In this document: one piece after another, positions 16,559-25,867 of the stretch | Layout of the letters: each line of letters opens with the position of its first letter | How positions within the stretch are numbered: position 1 is the stretch's first letter | Assembly: GCF_019343475.1 (NCBI RefSeq) | Contig: NZ_CP072453.1 | Coordinates: 4,650,001-4,714,000 of the forward strand | Reading direction: 5' to 3' | Source: Providencia sp. R33 | GTDB lineage: Bacteria; Pseudomonadota; Gammaproteobacteria; Enterobacterales; Enterobacteriaceae | Length of the DNA: 64,000 nt | Notes under the pieces: model-generated | The model's input: only the letters and a program-made list of their open reading frames with translations | Database searches by the model: none | What the model was told of the DNA's origin: nothing | Translations under genes and position numbers: made by a program

Positions 16559-18769
16559 ATGGCAACAATTAAAGATATTGCAAAATTGGCGGGTGTTTCT
16601 CATGGAACGGTTTCTAACGTTTTGAATAAACGTGGAAATGTGAGTGTGGAAAAAATTGAAGCAGTGTATAAAGCGGCAAAGCAAATGGGGTATCAGCTCA
16701 ATACACAAGCGCAATTGTTGAGAACCAATAAGAGCCATAAAATTGCGATATTGTTACCGCAGTTGGTATCCGATAAATACGCAATCTTTTTTAATTCATT
16801 TAGGCAATCAATCTCTTTGTACCCAGAGATAACCTATGATCTATTTTTGACGGATGATCTTGAAACTACAGAGCTAGATGCATTACAAAAAATTGCGGCG
16901 GGTGGCTATAAACAGGTGGTTGCAGTGAGTTGCTTGCAAGACGCAAATATCTATTTTGATACGTTAAAACTGCCTGCTTCTCAGATAGTGTTTATTTATC
17001 GCCAACCAGCCCATGCCCATCACTTTTTCACGTTAGATTTTTCTCAAGCCGCTGATGCAATTTGCCAACAAATTGCGACAAGTTGCAGTCAATTGGTGGG
17101 GATTTTTAGTGATGAACACGGTGAATTAGAACACTCAACCTTTGTGAGTGAATTACAAAAAAGCCTCAAACAACATGCACCAAATAAAAAATATGTTGTG
17201 ATACGCGCGTCGAATGATGAATCGTACAAAGCAGCTTTTGATTTTTTTACCTTAGACCAAACACCAGACTTATTTGTCGCTGAAGATATTGAAAAAGCGA
17301 GTTTTTTAACTCAAGCCAGCTTTTTTGGCAGTAATTGTGACTGTCCCGCCATTTTCGTCTTAAGTGGTAATATTCCTCCAATATTAAAGGGGTTGCATTG
17401 CTTTGCGATGAACTATGCGCAATTAGGCTTAGAAGTTGTTGATGAATTAATGAAAGAAGATGAGCTGGAAAGTGACGTCGTGGGTGAAAATGCCGTTTAT
17501 GTACGTAACCAAAGTGGCAACTTGTATACTGCAACGCCAGCACTGAGCACCGTTAATACCGATGACCCGAGTTTGAATCTCCTTATTTTGCCAAGCCCTT
17601 CAACCAATGCGCTTAAAAAACTTTTGCCCCATTTTTATCGCCAAACGGGTATTAAGGTGAATTTAGCCATACACCCGTATGATGAAGTTTACCAAATATT
17701 AGGTCAGCTACATTTGCATCCGTATTATGATTTATTGCGTATTGATATGGCCTGCTTTCCTTGGTTTGCAGAGCGTATATTACAGCCATTAGATAAAGTC
17801 GGGGATGGAGTAACGGATTTATTAAGTAGCTTTTCCCTACCCACTCAACAAAAATTTAGTTTAGTGGGGAACACCGCGTATGCTATGCCTTTTGATGCGA
17901 GCGCACAGCTGCTATTTTATCGAAAAGACCTGTTTGAAGACCCGATTCTAAAACGTATGTATTACGAGAAAACAGGCAATGAATTAACTGTGCCGACTCA
18001 TTTTCATGAATACGACCAAGTTACGCAGTTTTTTACAGAGTTGCATGAGGAAGGGCAATTTTCCCGGCCAATTGGCGCATCAACAACACTGGGAAGTGCA
18101 GGTCTTATCGCTAGTGAATATTTATTACGCTACTACGCAGAAGGTGGGCGGTTAATTGGAGAGGGGGACATTCCTCGATTAGAAATGCCTTTGGCAGGTA
18201 AGGTGTTAAGTGATTACCTACACCAAGTTTCTGTCACTGAAAATATCTATGATAAGTGGTGGAGTGAATCAGTCAGGCAATTTGAGCAAGGGGAACTTGC
18301 CATGCTGATTGCCTATATGAACCTGTTCAATGATGTGGCTCACAGTGATATTTTCCCTAAAATTGGTTATGCACCTGTGCCGGGAGGTCTTCCACAGCTT
18401 GGAGGTGGGGCGCTTGGGGTCTCCCGTTACAGCCAAAAATCACATTACGCAGAGCAGTTTTATCGCTGGCTCTATTCGCCTATCGTGATGGATCACCTGA
18501 TTTTATTAGGTGGGAATAGCAATCACCAAGATTTCAGCTATAACCAAGAAATTTGCCATCGCTATCCGTGGATGCCATTGGCTTATCAAGAAATTAACGG
18601 TGGGATCCGTGAATCTTCCATTCCAAACGGCAAGTTATTTAACTTGCGCCAAGCTGAAGTGATTATTGGTCAGGGAATTACCAATGTGGTGAATAAGATC
18701 ATGACAATTGACGAAACCATTGAATACATTAATCAGCGTTTATTAGTGGATACACAAGGGGAACGATAG
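16559..18769 (+). CDS. chimeric LacI-type regulator fused to an extracellular-solute-binding domain
   Basis: A 736-residue protein, more than twice the usual LacI length. Residues 1-55 are a LacI helix-turn-helix (TIKDIAKLAGVSHGTVSNVLNKRG) with hinge QLNTQAQLLR. Residues about 60-330 form a type I periplasmic-binding-like domain. Residues about 345-730 resemble family 1 extracellular solute-binding proteins (LNLLILPSPSTNALKKLLPHFYRQTG, AMPFDASAQLLFYRKDLFED, KIGYAPVPGGLPQLGGGALGVS). There is no signal peptide, so the binding domain works as a cytosolic ligand sensor. It is divergent from the hydrolase/transporter operon and probably controls it through sites A and B. Confidence 0.85.
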   Translation: MATIKDIAKLAGVSHGTVSNVLNKRGNVSVEKIEAVYKAAKQMGYQLNTQAQLLRTNKSHKIAILLPQLVSDKYAIFFNSFRQSISLYPEITYDLFLTDDLETTELDALQKIAAGGYKQVVAVSCLQDANIYFDTLKLPASQIVFIYRQPAHAHHFFTLDFSQAADAICQQIATSCSQLVGIFSDEHGELEHSTFVSELQKSLKQHAPNKKYVVIRASNDESYKAAFDFFTLDQTPDLFVAEDIEKASFLTQASFFGSNCDCPAIFVLSGNIPPILKGLHCFAMNYAQLGLEVVDELMKEDELESDVVGENAVYVRNQSGNLYTATPALSTVNTDDPSLNLLILPSPSTNALKKLLPHFYRQTGIKVNLAIHPYDEVYQILGQLHLHPYYDLLRIDMACFPWFAERILQPLDKVGDGVTDLLSSFSLPTQQKFSLVGNTAYAMPFDASAQLLFYRKDLFEDPILKRMYYEKTGNELTVPTHFHEYDQVTQFFTELHEEGQFSRPIGASTTLGSAGLIASEYLLRYYAEGGRLIGEGDIPRLEMPLAGKVLSDYLHQVSVTENIYDKWWSESVRQFEQGELAMLIAYMNLFNDVAHSDIFPKIGYAPVPGGLPQLGGGALGVSRYSQKSHYAEQFYRWLYSPIVMDHLILLGGNSNHQDFSYNQEICHRYPWMPLAYQEINGGIRESSIPNGKLFNLRQAEVIIGQGITNVVNKIMTIDETIEYINQRLLVDTQGER

Positions 18770-18846
18770 GGTAGGCGTTGTTTGATTGGTAAGAGCAATG
18801 CGGCAAAAGTCGCATTGTTAATTTTGATAGGCGTTATAAACGCAAA

Positions 18847-18867
18847 AAACCAGCCTTAGGCTGGTTT
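18847..18867 (+). terminator. rho-independent terminator of the chimeric regulator gene
   Basis: AAACCAGCC-tta-GGCTGGTTT is followed by CTTTAAAT, 77 bases after the stop codon. Confidence 0.75.
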
Positions 18868-18877
18868 CTTTAAATAG

Positions 18878-18896
18878 TGGTGCCCGGACTCAGAAT
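18878..18896 (-). other. tRNA-Phe 3'-end-like fragment, candidate attachment site
   Basis: TGGTGCCCGGACTC matches the reverse complement of the tRNA-Phe 3' end including CCA, and GAAT continues the match after one mismatch. The body of the tRNA is absent, so this is not a functional gene. It sits exactly where backbone genes give way to the island and is the kind of short duplicate left at the far end of an element integrated into a tRNA gene. No second copy and no integrase was found in the window. Confidence 0.5.
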
Positions 18897-19221
18897 GAAA
18901 CTCACTATGTATCACATTGATATGCCTATAATTATCGAAATTCAAAAAAAAAGAGCCCCCGTTAGGGCCCCAAGATGTTTTTGCATTGATTTTGAAGTCG
19001 AATAGGGTACTTTTTTGTCCCACCCTGAATTACAGTTTGGGTTCGCAAGGCGGAATCGTACTTGTTACGAACTTCAACGGTACTATTCAACGTCAAGTTG
19101 AATGATCTTAGCATAATTTTATTAAATGAATATCTCCATTGATTGTGGTGGATTTCCGTGGAGGTTGTATTTGAGATCACTAAAGTCAACCTCATTAAGT
19201 TATATGTGCTGTGTCACTCAG

Positions 19222-20199
19222 AACCTCGGCTGACGTTTAGTCTTAAAGACCAAGCTTATTTTTTAACACTTCATACGGTGTTTTACCAGCATGAGCTGAG
19301 TGGGGGCGATGACAATTATAAAAAGCCTCCCATTCAGCTAATTTTTCATGTAAATCGACATCATCCTTATAATCGATTAATTGATAAAACTCTTGTTTAT
19401 CTGTTAAATGAGAATGCTCTACCTTGCCATTCAACCTGGGGGTAGCTGGCTTAATATAAACATGCTCCATCCCGAGATCATGAATATGCCAATTAAATTT
19501 TGATTGGAATTCGTGACCATTATCCGTTCTAATCGTTTTGATTCTAAAGGGAAATTTATTTACAACATAATTAATAAAATCAATGGCATTAGCCTGATTG
19601 TGCTTTTCATAAATTTTAAGTGCTCTGATCCGTGTCGCATCATCAATCGCCGTATATTGAAAACGTTTAATTCGTTGACCATCTGGCGTATTAAAAAATA
19701 GGAACTTCACATCAACTTGAACATGGTGCCCAGGCACTTGTTTCTGATAACGTTTAAATAGTGGTTTAGAGCGACTTCGCTGATTTTGGGGAAGTTGGTT
19801 TAATTTGTTTCTTAGTAATACATAGTAGCAGCCAGAGCGTGATATTTTGATGTTATGAAACCGCAGAAGATACCAAGCTATGCGCTGGGGGCCAAAATGG
19901 TAAGTCGTATGCAGATAAATAACCAGCTCTTCGATATGTTTCGCAACTCTTCTGGTTTGATTTTCAGGACAGGGTTTATTGTTGATTAATCCTTTCTCGC
20001 CATCTCGTTCATAAGCACTTTTCCAAGTATAAAAAGTTTCTCTACTGATCCCAAAATGACGACAAGTTTTAGCAATATTTTTGCTCTCGCGAGCATGATT
20101 TAAGATTTTTGTTTTATGTGCAATATCTCGTTTAGCTTTAATATTCATCATATCTGACCTCCGGCTACAACTAGAAAAAACTAATTGTCAACCGAAGTC
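19222..20199 (-). mobile_element. IS481-type insertion sequence
   Basis: A transposase gene is bracketed by imperfect inverted repeats of about 23 bases: AACCTCGGCTGAC... at 19222 and, read on the minus strand, GACTTCGGTTGAC... from 20199. They match at most positions, differing mainly by C/T changes. A target duplication is not evident, so the exact ends are uncertain by a few bases. It lies between the attachment-like fragment and the Gabija genes. The rest of 18897-19221 shows no gene. Confidence 0.65.
19243..20151 (-). CDS. IS481-family transposase
   Basis: A 302-residue transposase. An N-terminal helix-turn-helix (IAKTCRHFGISRETFYTWKSAYERDG) precedes an rve-type DDE integrase core, with D in HHVQVDVKF, D in IRTDNGHEF and E in LNGKVEHSH. 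The single-frame layout and spacing of the catalytic triad fit IS481-type transposases (or closely related IS3-like). It is full length and has all catalytic residues, so the element may still be active. Confidence 0.85.
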   Translation of the reverse strand: MMNIKAKRDIAHKTKILNHARESKNIAKTCRHFGISRETFYTWKSAYERDGEKGLINNKPCPENQTRRVAKHIEELVIYLHTTYHFGPQRIAWYLLRFHNIKISRSGCYYVLLRNKLNQLPQNQRSRSKPLFKRYQKQVPGHHVQVDVKFLFFNTPDGQRIKRFQYTAIDDATRIRALKIYEKHNQANAIDFINYVVNKFPFRIKTIRTDNGHEFQSKFNWHIHDLGMEHVYIKPATPRLNGKVEHSHLTDKQEFYQLIDYKDDVDLHEKLAEWEAFYNCHRPHSAHAGKTPYEVLKNKLGL

Positions 20200-20316
20200 C
20201 AGACTTTCATAGTGCTCGCTCAGATTTGATCTAGTATGGTAGTGGTACAAAACTAAATGTAATCCGATAGATCGGTCTATGCCAAAAGCGTACTAGGCTC
20301 TTTTCATTTGTTGATA

Positions 20317-21771
20317 TTATTCCTTTCCTAATTTTTCTTCGGTTTTGTGATTTGGATGATTTGGATTTAGCTCTTCAAACCCAATAGATTCAAGCCGTTC
20401 AACAATATCATCATGCTCATACACTTTACCAAGTAAATCCATGTCTACAGCAACAACTAGTTCAGATTCTGCTCGAGTTAACGCAACATAGACCATATTC
20501 CAAGTCTTGTTGTATTTAGTAACTCCATCTTGTATTAAGCATTTAAAAATCGCAGGTGTTAAGACTAAGACACAAACCTTAGACTCTAAGCCCTTAGTTC
20601 TTTGGATGCTACTGATTGCGTATTTAGCTGAATTATCCTTAGATGTACTATACTGCTCAGCTGATCGGCAAAGCTTTTTAAACAGCTCTTTTTCATATGA
20701 GATTTCTAGTTCTGTAAGAAATTTACGTATAGACCTGTTGTTATCATTGGCAGATAACAAGGACGCAAAGAAACGCTGCAATGAGTATATGACCACTCCG
20801 CCTTCGTATTCAGAGAATTTCTTCGTAAGGATTTTTTCTATTTCTGGATCGAACTCTGGTAGTGATCCTGATTGTTTGGTTGAGTAGTTACCTTCTTTTC
20901 TTAAGATGCTAACTAAGCTTCCATTTTCAATGTGATGACAGAGAACTTCGTCGTAATAATCATCTTTAGATGTGATATATGTTAGGCGTCCTTCAACGTC
21001 TGACAAACTAGTTTGCTCTTGGCCTCTGGGGCAGAAGATGTTTGAGAGATCAAGAATTCTCTGTGGAACCCTACGAGAAGTTGTTATATTAGGAAGTACT
21101 TTAATTTTTTCGTTGGCTTTGTTTGCAGCTAACCAATCTTTGAAAGATTTTGGATAATCTATTGCTTGTTTGGGATCTCCCACCATGTATATGTCAACTG
21201 AGTTCTCACCAATTTGTTGAAAAGCCTTAAGGGCAATTTCATCAAGATCCTGAACTTCGTCGAGAAAAATCTTATTAATAGCGCTACTTAGTAGTTTGTG
21301 AACTTTCCTAACTTTAGACTTTTTCTTTTGGCTACTGTGTTTTGAGTAGTTTTCATCGACAACCCTCCATGCAGCGGAATAAGTTTCATCGACGTGTATT
21401 ATACCGCTTTTCTTTAGCCTGCTTATGGTACTTGCCTTTTCTTTCTTCTTCTGTTCGTCAGTCTTTCCCGGTGGATAATTTGAGAATGTTTTACACCGAG
21501 AAGAGGTGGTATAAACTTCATTTAGAACAAACGGAGAGTAAGGGTAAATGATCTCATTCAATAGAAACGTGTGAACAGTGCAAATAACAATATTCTCTGG
21601 CAAGTACCCGAGTTGTTTTATGATAGCTTCGGAGATGTTCTTCGCTGCATTATTGGTATATGTGATCGCAAAGATTTTTCCATACAACGTTGGGTCATAG
21701 TGCGAGATGATCCTTTGGGCTAGACCGTGAGTCTTACCTGCACCTGCTCCAGCTATTTGAACCTCAATCAT
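20317..21771 (-). CDS. gajB: Gabija defence protein GajB (UvrD-like helicase)
   Basis: A 484-residue, compact UvrD/Rep-like ATPase. Walker A is IAGAGAGKTHGLA near residue 7, then motif Ia ITYTNNAAKNI, Walker B IFLDEVQDLDE, motif III VGDPKQAI, motif V QRTKGLESKVC and motif VI YVALTRAESELVV. The length matches known GajB proteins, which are shorter than full helicases. GajB acts with the GajA nuclease against phage DNA. Its ATG overlaps the gajA stop by four bases, so the two are co-translated with gajA first. Confidence 0.87.
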   Translation of the reverse strand: MIEVQIAGAGAGKTHGLAQRIISHYDPTLYGKIFAITYTNNAAKNISEAIIKQLGYLPENIVICTVHTFLLNEIIYPYSPFVLNEVYTTSSRCKTFSNYPPGKTDEQKKKEKASTISRLKKSGIIHVDETYSAAWRVVDENYSKHSSQKKKSKVRKVHKLLSSAINKIFLDEVQDLDEIALKAFQQIGENSVDIYMVGDPKQAIDYPKSFKDWLAANKANEKIKVLPNITTSRRVPQRILDLSNIFCPRGQEQTSLSDVEGRLTYITSKDDYYDEVLCHHIENGSLVSILRKEGNYSTKQSGSLPEFDPEIEKILTKKFSEYEGGVVIYSLQRFFASLLSANDNNRSIRKFLTELEISYEKELFKKLCRSAEQYSTSKDNSAKYAISSIQRTKGLESKVCVLVLTPAIFKCLIQDGVTKYNKTWNMVYVALTRAESELVVAVDMDLLGKVYEHDDIVERLESIGFEELNPNHPNHKTEEKLGKE

Positions 21772-23477
21772 TTCATAAAATCCAAGGCTTCTTGAATATG
21801 GGTAGGTAGTTTGATTGGATTTTCGTTCTCTTCATTTAAGATAGAGTCTGCAATTTTGAGCATTCTTTCTGCTTTACGTTTTTTCAGGAATGTGGACATC
21901 TCTTCTGGGGTTTTGTATTTCTTTTTAAACAGTGTATTTAGACGTTCAAGATTTCCAGTAGCTTCTGCTAGATCGTCTTCAAGCGTATATTTACTAGTGG
22001 TTCTTACTCTTATGTTGTCGTTATTAGTATCGTATTTTTGGTGCTTATCTTTAGTCGAATCATTATTATCATAATCACGAATGATACTCAGTCTCTTCTT
22101 GGGATTGCTTTTATTGACTTGTAACCAGACATCCATAAAAATCGTGAAGCCAGTTTGCTCGATAGATATTACTTCAAGACTACTTACATTCTTGTTGTTA
22201 CGGTAGAGGATAGCGTTGATCAGCATCTCTTCGGTAGTGCCTTCAACAAGAACAGTTTTATTACTAAGTAGTAGTTTTAGAATGTCAAAGTTAGGTCGCT
22301 TACGAAGGTAGTTAGTTAGATACATCTTACTATCAGCTAGGTGAATGGCTTCATTTCCAGATAGGACGATAACATTAGTTAACTCAAGTTTGTTGATGAC
22401 TTGTGGACTATGGGAGCTAATTAGCGTCTGTAGAGATGAACCGCCTTTTTGTGTGCTTTTGTATATAAAGTCAGTTGCGAAGCGAAGATTGTTGACACTA
22501 AGGTGTGCTTCAGGTTCTTCTATATAACAGAGGTTAAGTACATTTTTGTTGACGTTAAAAAACTCAAATAATAGGTAAATGTAAATGAGATTGCGATACC
22601 CAAGGCCACGCTGATATAGATAGCTTTCACCAGACTTCAAGGTGATATTAGATAAGATGCTCTTTAAATTAGGTAGGTTGGGGATACATTCAAGCTTATC
22701 TACAATCTCGTCGAAGAAATTCTCAAAGTCTGGATCAGGTGTAACAATCTTTTTGAATGTCTCGGTGCTTTCGATTTCATCAAAAAAGGAAGTGTATGCA
22801 CTGTTAATCTTGGCCTTATCCACATCCTCGAGAGAGGAAATCAGCATCTTGGTCAGAATGTCGTTTGATTTTTGTGTGTTACTCTCGGCAAAATCGTCAC
22901 GTTCGGCGTTGATTGAGTTGATGGCTATAAGCCTTAAATCAGAGTAGCTAACCTTTACCCCATTATTGCTTTGGGTTACGTCGTAGTCGTACAGCTCTAT
23001 TGGTAGATTAAACCAGCGTGTGTCTTTGATGTCCCTAATCCCTTTGAGTTGATCTTTGACAGTATTTACAAAATGATCTACTTCTTTGGGCATGAAGTCA
23101 TAGCGAATCCTATAGCTATTATCTGCTTCTTCTCCGATTATCCACTTACCAATAACGCCTTCTTCAATAATGTTCTTTGGATCAGTGAACTCGATCTCAA
23201 CTCGAACCTTTGGAATCAAATCCTTGATCTCATCATCTTCCATACCGTTGATGATAGCTTGATAAAAGTTTTTGATTGCTTCACGGTTGATATCCGATAC
23301 CAAGAGGCGTTTCTTGTAGAAACTAATATCATTGCCGTTAAGTGGCAGAGCAAGCGCGTCAAATAGATTGGTTTTGCCTGCTTCGTTTTCACCTATAATT
23401 AGGTTGAGTGGAGAAAGTTTGATCTCGAAGTCTTTGAAGGCTCGATAGTTTTCAATCTTGACCGTACGAATATACAT
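21768..23477 (-). CDS. gajA: Gabija defence nuclease GajA (OLD-family ATPase-TOPRIM)
   Basis: A 569-residue OLD-type protein. The ABC-like ATPase half begins IRTVKIENYRAF, with Walker A GENEAGKTN near residue 31, Walker B CYIEEPEAHL near 320 and the H-loop LISSHSPQVINK. A TOPRIM nuclease half follows, with VLVEGTTEEMLI and RDYDNND supplying the acidic metal-binding residues. In Gabija systems GajA forms tetramers that nick phage DNA when nucleotides fall. Length, order and overlap with the helicase gene all fit. A solitary OLD nuclease is the alternative, made unlikely by the paired gajB. Confidence 0.87.
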   Translation of the reverse strand: MYIRTVKIENYRAFKDFEIKLSPLNLIIGENEAGKTNLFDALALPLNGNDISFYKKRLLVSDINREAIKNFYQAIINGMEDDEIKDLIPKVRVEIEFTDPKNIIEEGVIGKWIIGEEADNSYRIRYDFMPKEVDHFVNTVKDQLKGIRDIKDTRWFNLPIELYDYDVTQSNNGVKVSYSDLRLIAINSINAERDDFAESNTQKSNDILTKMLISSLEDVDKAKINSAYTSFFDEIESTETFKKIVTPDPDFENFFDEIVDKLECIPNLPNLKSILSNITLKSGESYLYQRGLGYRNLIYIYLLFEFFNVNKNVLNLCYIEEPEAHLSVNNLRFATDFIYKSTQKGGSSLQTLISSHSPQVINKLELTNVIVLSGNEAIHLADSKMYLTNYLRKRPNFDILKLLLSNKTVLVEGTTEEMLINAILYRNNKNVSSLEVISIEQTGFTIFMDVWLQVNKSNPKKRLSIIRDYDNNDSTKDKHQKYDTNNDNIRVRTTSKYTLEDDLAEATGNLERLNTLFKKKYKTPEEMSTFLKKRKAERMLKIADSILNEENENPIKLPTHIQEALDFMK

Positions 23478-23865
23478 TTATATTCCATGTAGTTATTGTT
23501 TGTAATTATGTTCATAAAGTTAACACTAAATAGTACAGGTTAAAACAAACTTAGTAGAAAAAATAATCATTATATAGCCACTTTTTTCGAAGAGTCATTA
23601 AAGCCCAAGCGATTGCGAGCCGAAGGGGGCATTGGGTCGAAAGTGAACTTACTATGCTCACCATATAACCGTGTATTAACAATATATTGCAAGGTAGTCA
23701 ATATTGCGAGTTTGGTAGGAACAACAATGGTGTGTTCGCTCAGACCAGACTTTCAGGTTTAATCGTGTTCTACCTATAAACCTTGTCGGTTCAAGCCTGA
23801 GCTAATACAAGTCATTGATAGAGGAAGGGGAAGTTAAGGGGATGAATTATTTAATACCTTAATGT
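23478..23865. other. gene-free region upstream of gajA
   Basis: About 390 bases that should contain the gajA promoter. No coding frame or clear operator was seen. A patch with GCGAGCCGAAGGGGGCATTGGG near 23615 is more GC-rich than its surroundings and is unexplained. Confidence 0.4.
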
Positions 23866-24060
23866 TTAAAGATCCTCTTTTACGTTATTCAGCATATGAA
23901 AACCTAATTCAGTTAAGATCCAACGACTAGATGTGTGCCATCGGATTAAGCCTTTTTTCTCCAGCGAGTTGAGCGTCCTTTTGTTGCAGAGTGGGCCATA
24001 ATTGAGTTTCACATTACCCAAGGTTTTTAGCTGCCGTTCTGATAGTTTCATCGTGTTCAC
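23866..24060 (-). CDS. small winged-helix-like hypothetical protein
   Basis: A 64-residue protein with the pattern LSERQLKTLGNVKLNYGPLCNKRTLNSLEKKGLIRW...ILTELGF, typical of a compact winged helix (recognition-helix-like RTLNSLEKKGLI followed by a beta wing). It may bind DNA, but no named family was recognised. It lies 32 bases downstream of the yfjQ-like gene in the same direction, so it probably belongs to the island's minus-strand unit. Confidence 0.55.
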   Translation of the reverse strand: MNTMKLSERQLKTLGNVKLNYGPLCNKRTLNSLEKKGLIRWHTSSRWILTELGFHMLNNVKEDL

Positions 24061-24092
24061 CGTAAGATCAAATTATTTAACGTGTACTGTGG

Positions 24093-24929
24093 CTATAGTC
24101 GTTCGCGCCCAGAAAAGTGGGCGTGCATTTGTTCCGTTAGTACCCACAAGGCTTTATTCAATTTGATATCACCATCAATCCCATTCACTGAACGCGTGCG
24201 AGCGCGTTTGCCTTTGGCATTTCTGCCGGATAGTCCCCCTTTAATTAAATTTTCTTGTAAACGTTGGTACACCGTCCAAAGATCGTCTTTCTTATCTTCA
24301 AAGCGACGAGGCTGTAATACTTGAGCTTCGGTGATCGGTTGATGCGCTTCACCATAACGGTATGTTAACGCGGCTTGAGCCAAGGCTTGCTGCGCTGGTG
24401 GCGGTAATAGTAAGGATTGCATTTGCTCACGTTTTTCAGCGATAGCATCGAAGGTGCCTAAAACCTCATAAGCCCCTTCAATGACTTTATCAACGACGTT
24501 GCCTTTATGAGGGATTCTGACTTCTCCAAAAGTGTCACCGCAAACGAGCCCGTTTTGGCAAACATAGCGAAAAAATCCCGGTAGCATTTGATAGCTACTT
24601 GACCCATCATGGCTATTGAGCAAAATGATTTCGGGGACTTGGTTGCCTGTAATTTGATCATGGCGTCGGAGCCGCAACAGATGCTTCGTATGATCGCGAC
24701 GGCTTTCATCTCGAACACGGGTTTGGCAAGCAAAGAACGGATAAAAACCCTCTTTTTGTAGACTATCGAGTAAGGTAATAGTAGGTATATAAGTGTACTT
24801 TTCGCTACGAGAGTCGTGTTTTTCTTCAGAAAATACGCTCGGTACGGTTCGGTATAATTCTTCAATGGTAAGTGGGCGGTCACGACGAATACTATTCGCT
24901 GCACCAAAACGAGAAGCTAAACGAGTCAT
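24093..24929 (-). CDS. yfjQ: DUF932-family protein, YfjQ/YafZ-like
   Basis: A 278-residue protein that follows the E. coli CP4-57 YfjQ pattern almost throughout: RLASRFGAANSIRRDRPLT, PSVFSEEKHDSRSEKYTYIPT, FFACQTRVRD, VPEIILLNSHDGSSSYQMLPG, GLVCGDTFGEVRIPHKG and GIDGDIKLNKALWVL. DUF932 proteins are common on plasmids and islands next to antirestriction genes; their function is unknown. Its neighbours klcA and yfjP are also CP4-57-type genes. Confidence 0.85.
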   Translation of the reverse strand: MTRLASRFGAANSIRRDRPLTIEELYRTVPSVFSEEKHDSRSEKYTYIPTITLLDSLQKEGFYPFFACQTRVRDESRRDHTKHLLRLRRHDQITGNQVPEIILLNSHDGSSSYQMLPGFFRYVCQNGLVCGDTFGEVRIPHKGNVVDKVIEGAYEVLGTFDAIAEKREQMQSLLLPPPAQQALAQAALTYRYGEAHQPITEAQVLQPRRFEDKKDDLWTVYQRLQENLIKGGLSGRNAKGKRARTRSVNGIDGDIKLNKALWVLTEQMHAHFSGRERL

Positions 24930-24989
24930 AATGAATTTCCTTAAAAATAAAGTCGATAGGTAAAACAGAAAGAGTGAATTAAGAGGGAT

Positions 24990-25430
24990 TTAATCGATAA
25001 GATGGAAAATAGCGGAACGTTCTGAGTGTTGTGCCGCATAATCACGCAGTTGATAAAAGCGTTCGACTAATAATTCACTCTCGATTTGAAATGACCATAA
25101 ACTGTACATCATCAAGCACACAGCAATCCCTGCCGCTTCACAACTGACGTCAGCTTCATTGCCGTTATGAGGGTTAAATAATGTCAGTTTTTCTTGATTT
25201 AAATCGGGGTAAATAAAGGCACCACCGTTCGATAAGGTGCAATACTCCCAATAGCCGCCTTCATAATCGTCACAAAACTGCCCCATAGTGGTGAATATGA
25301 CGACTTCAAAGGTGTGCCAGCCCTTGATGCCTTTAAAATAATTAAGCCAAAAATCAGAACGCTGCATAAGTGGAACTGTACTGCTATGAATGATGTTGAT
25401 GTCATTAGAACCTAAAGAGGTTTGCGTCAT
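24990..25430 (-). CDS. klcA: antirestriction protein, KlcA/ArdB family
   Basis: A 146-residue protein with the ArdB/KlcA signature: FWLNYFKGIKGW, FCDDYEGGYWEYCTLSNGGAF and EAAGIAVCLMMYSLW, then LRDYAAQHSERSAIFHLID. ArdB/KlcA proteins block type I restriction enzymes in the cell. Finding one on the same island as a complete type I system is notable: it could protect the element on entry to a new host or tune the local system. The gene is full length and appears intact. Confidence 0.88.
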   Translation of the reverse strand: MTQTSLGSNDINIIHSSTVPLMQRSDFWLNYFKGIKGWHTFEVVIFTTMGQFCDDYEGGYWEYCTLSNGGAFIYPDLNQEKLTLFNPHNGNEADVSCEAAGIAVCLMMYSLWSFQIESELLVERFYQLRDYAAQHSERSAIFHLID

Positions 25431-25519
25431 AATTTTCTCCGTTACAGAAATAAGAAAAACGCCAACAAGGTTTCCCCTGTTGGCGTGATGGTAAAATGAA
25501 TGAAATAACTGATTAAGCT

Positions 25520-25834
25520 TTAAGCCAGTTTATCGGCAACAGCAAGGGCGCCGGATAACCAACCAATACCTTGTGGTCCAATCGCCCAAAAGAGCTTAGC
25601 TTTAGCAATGCCTAATGAACCTTCATGAGTATAAATTGCATCAGGCATTAGCCATTGTCTTATCAGGGCACCTAATGTCATACCTATCGCTGGGCTCAGC
25701 GTGAGCCAGAATAAAATACTCGCGCCATGCCAGAATCCACGAATATGACCTGTCGCGCTGAACACATTAAAAATGAGCATAATAAAGGCGAAGCTAAATG
25801 CGATAGCCAGATACTTTAAAAAAAGGGAGAGCAT
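25520..25834 (-). CDS. small inner-membrane protein of unknown function
   Basis: A 104-residue protein with three or four hydrophobic segments (IAFSFAFIMLIFNVF, SILFWLTLSPAIGMTLGALI, FWAIGPQGIGWLSGALAVA). No family was recognised. It lies 34 bases downstream of the lipoprotein-like gene, so the two may be co-transcribed. Confidence 0.55.
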   Translation of the reverse strand: MLSLFLKYLAIAFSFAFIMLIFNVFSATGHIRGFWHGASILFWLTLSPAIGMTLGALIRQWLMPDAIYTHEGSLGIAKAKLFWAIGPQGIGWLSGALAVADKLA

Positions 25835-25867
25835 AGTTAACGACCTTCTGATTAGACGTTAAACGGA

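Noticed and set aside
20212..23743. Similar strings GTGCTCGCTCAGA (20212) and GTGTTCGCTCAGA (23731) flanking the Gabija genes
   Set aside because: Only about 13 bases match, and the surrounding sequence does not continue the repeat, so a direct-repeat boundary is not supported.
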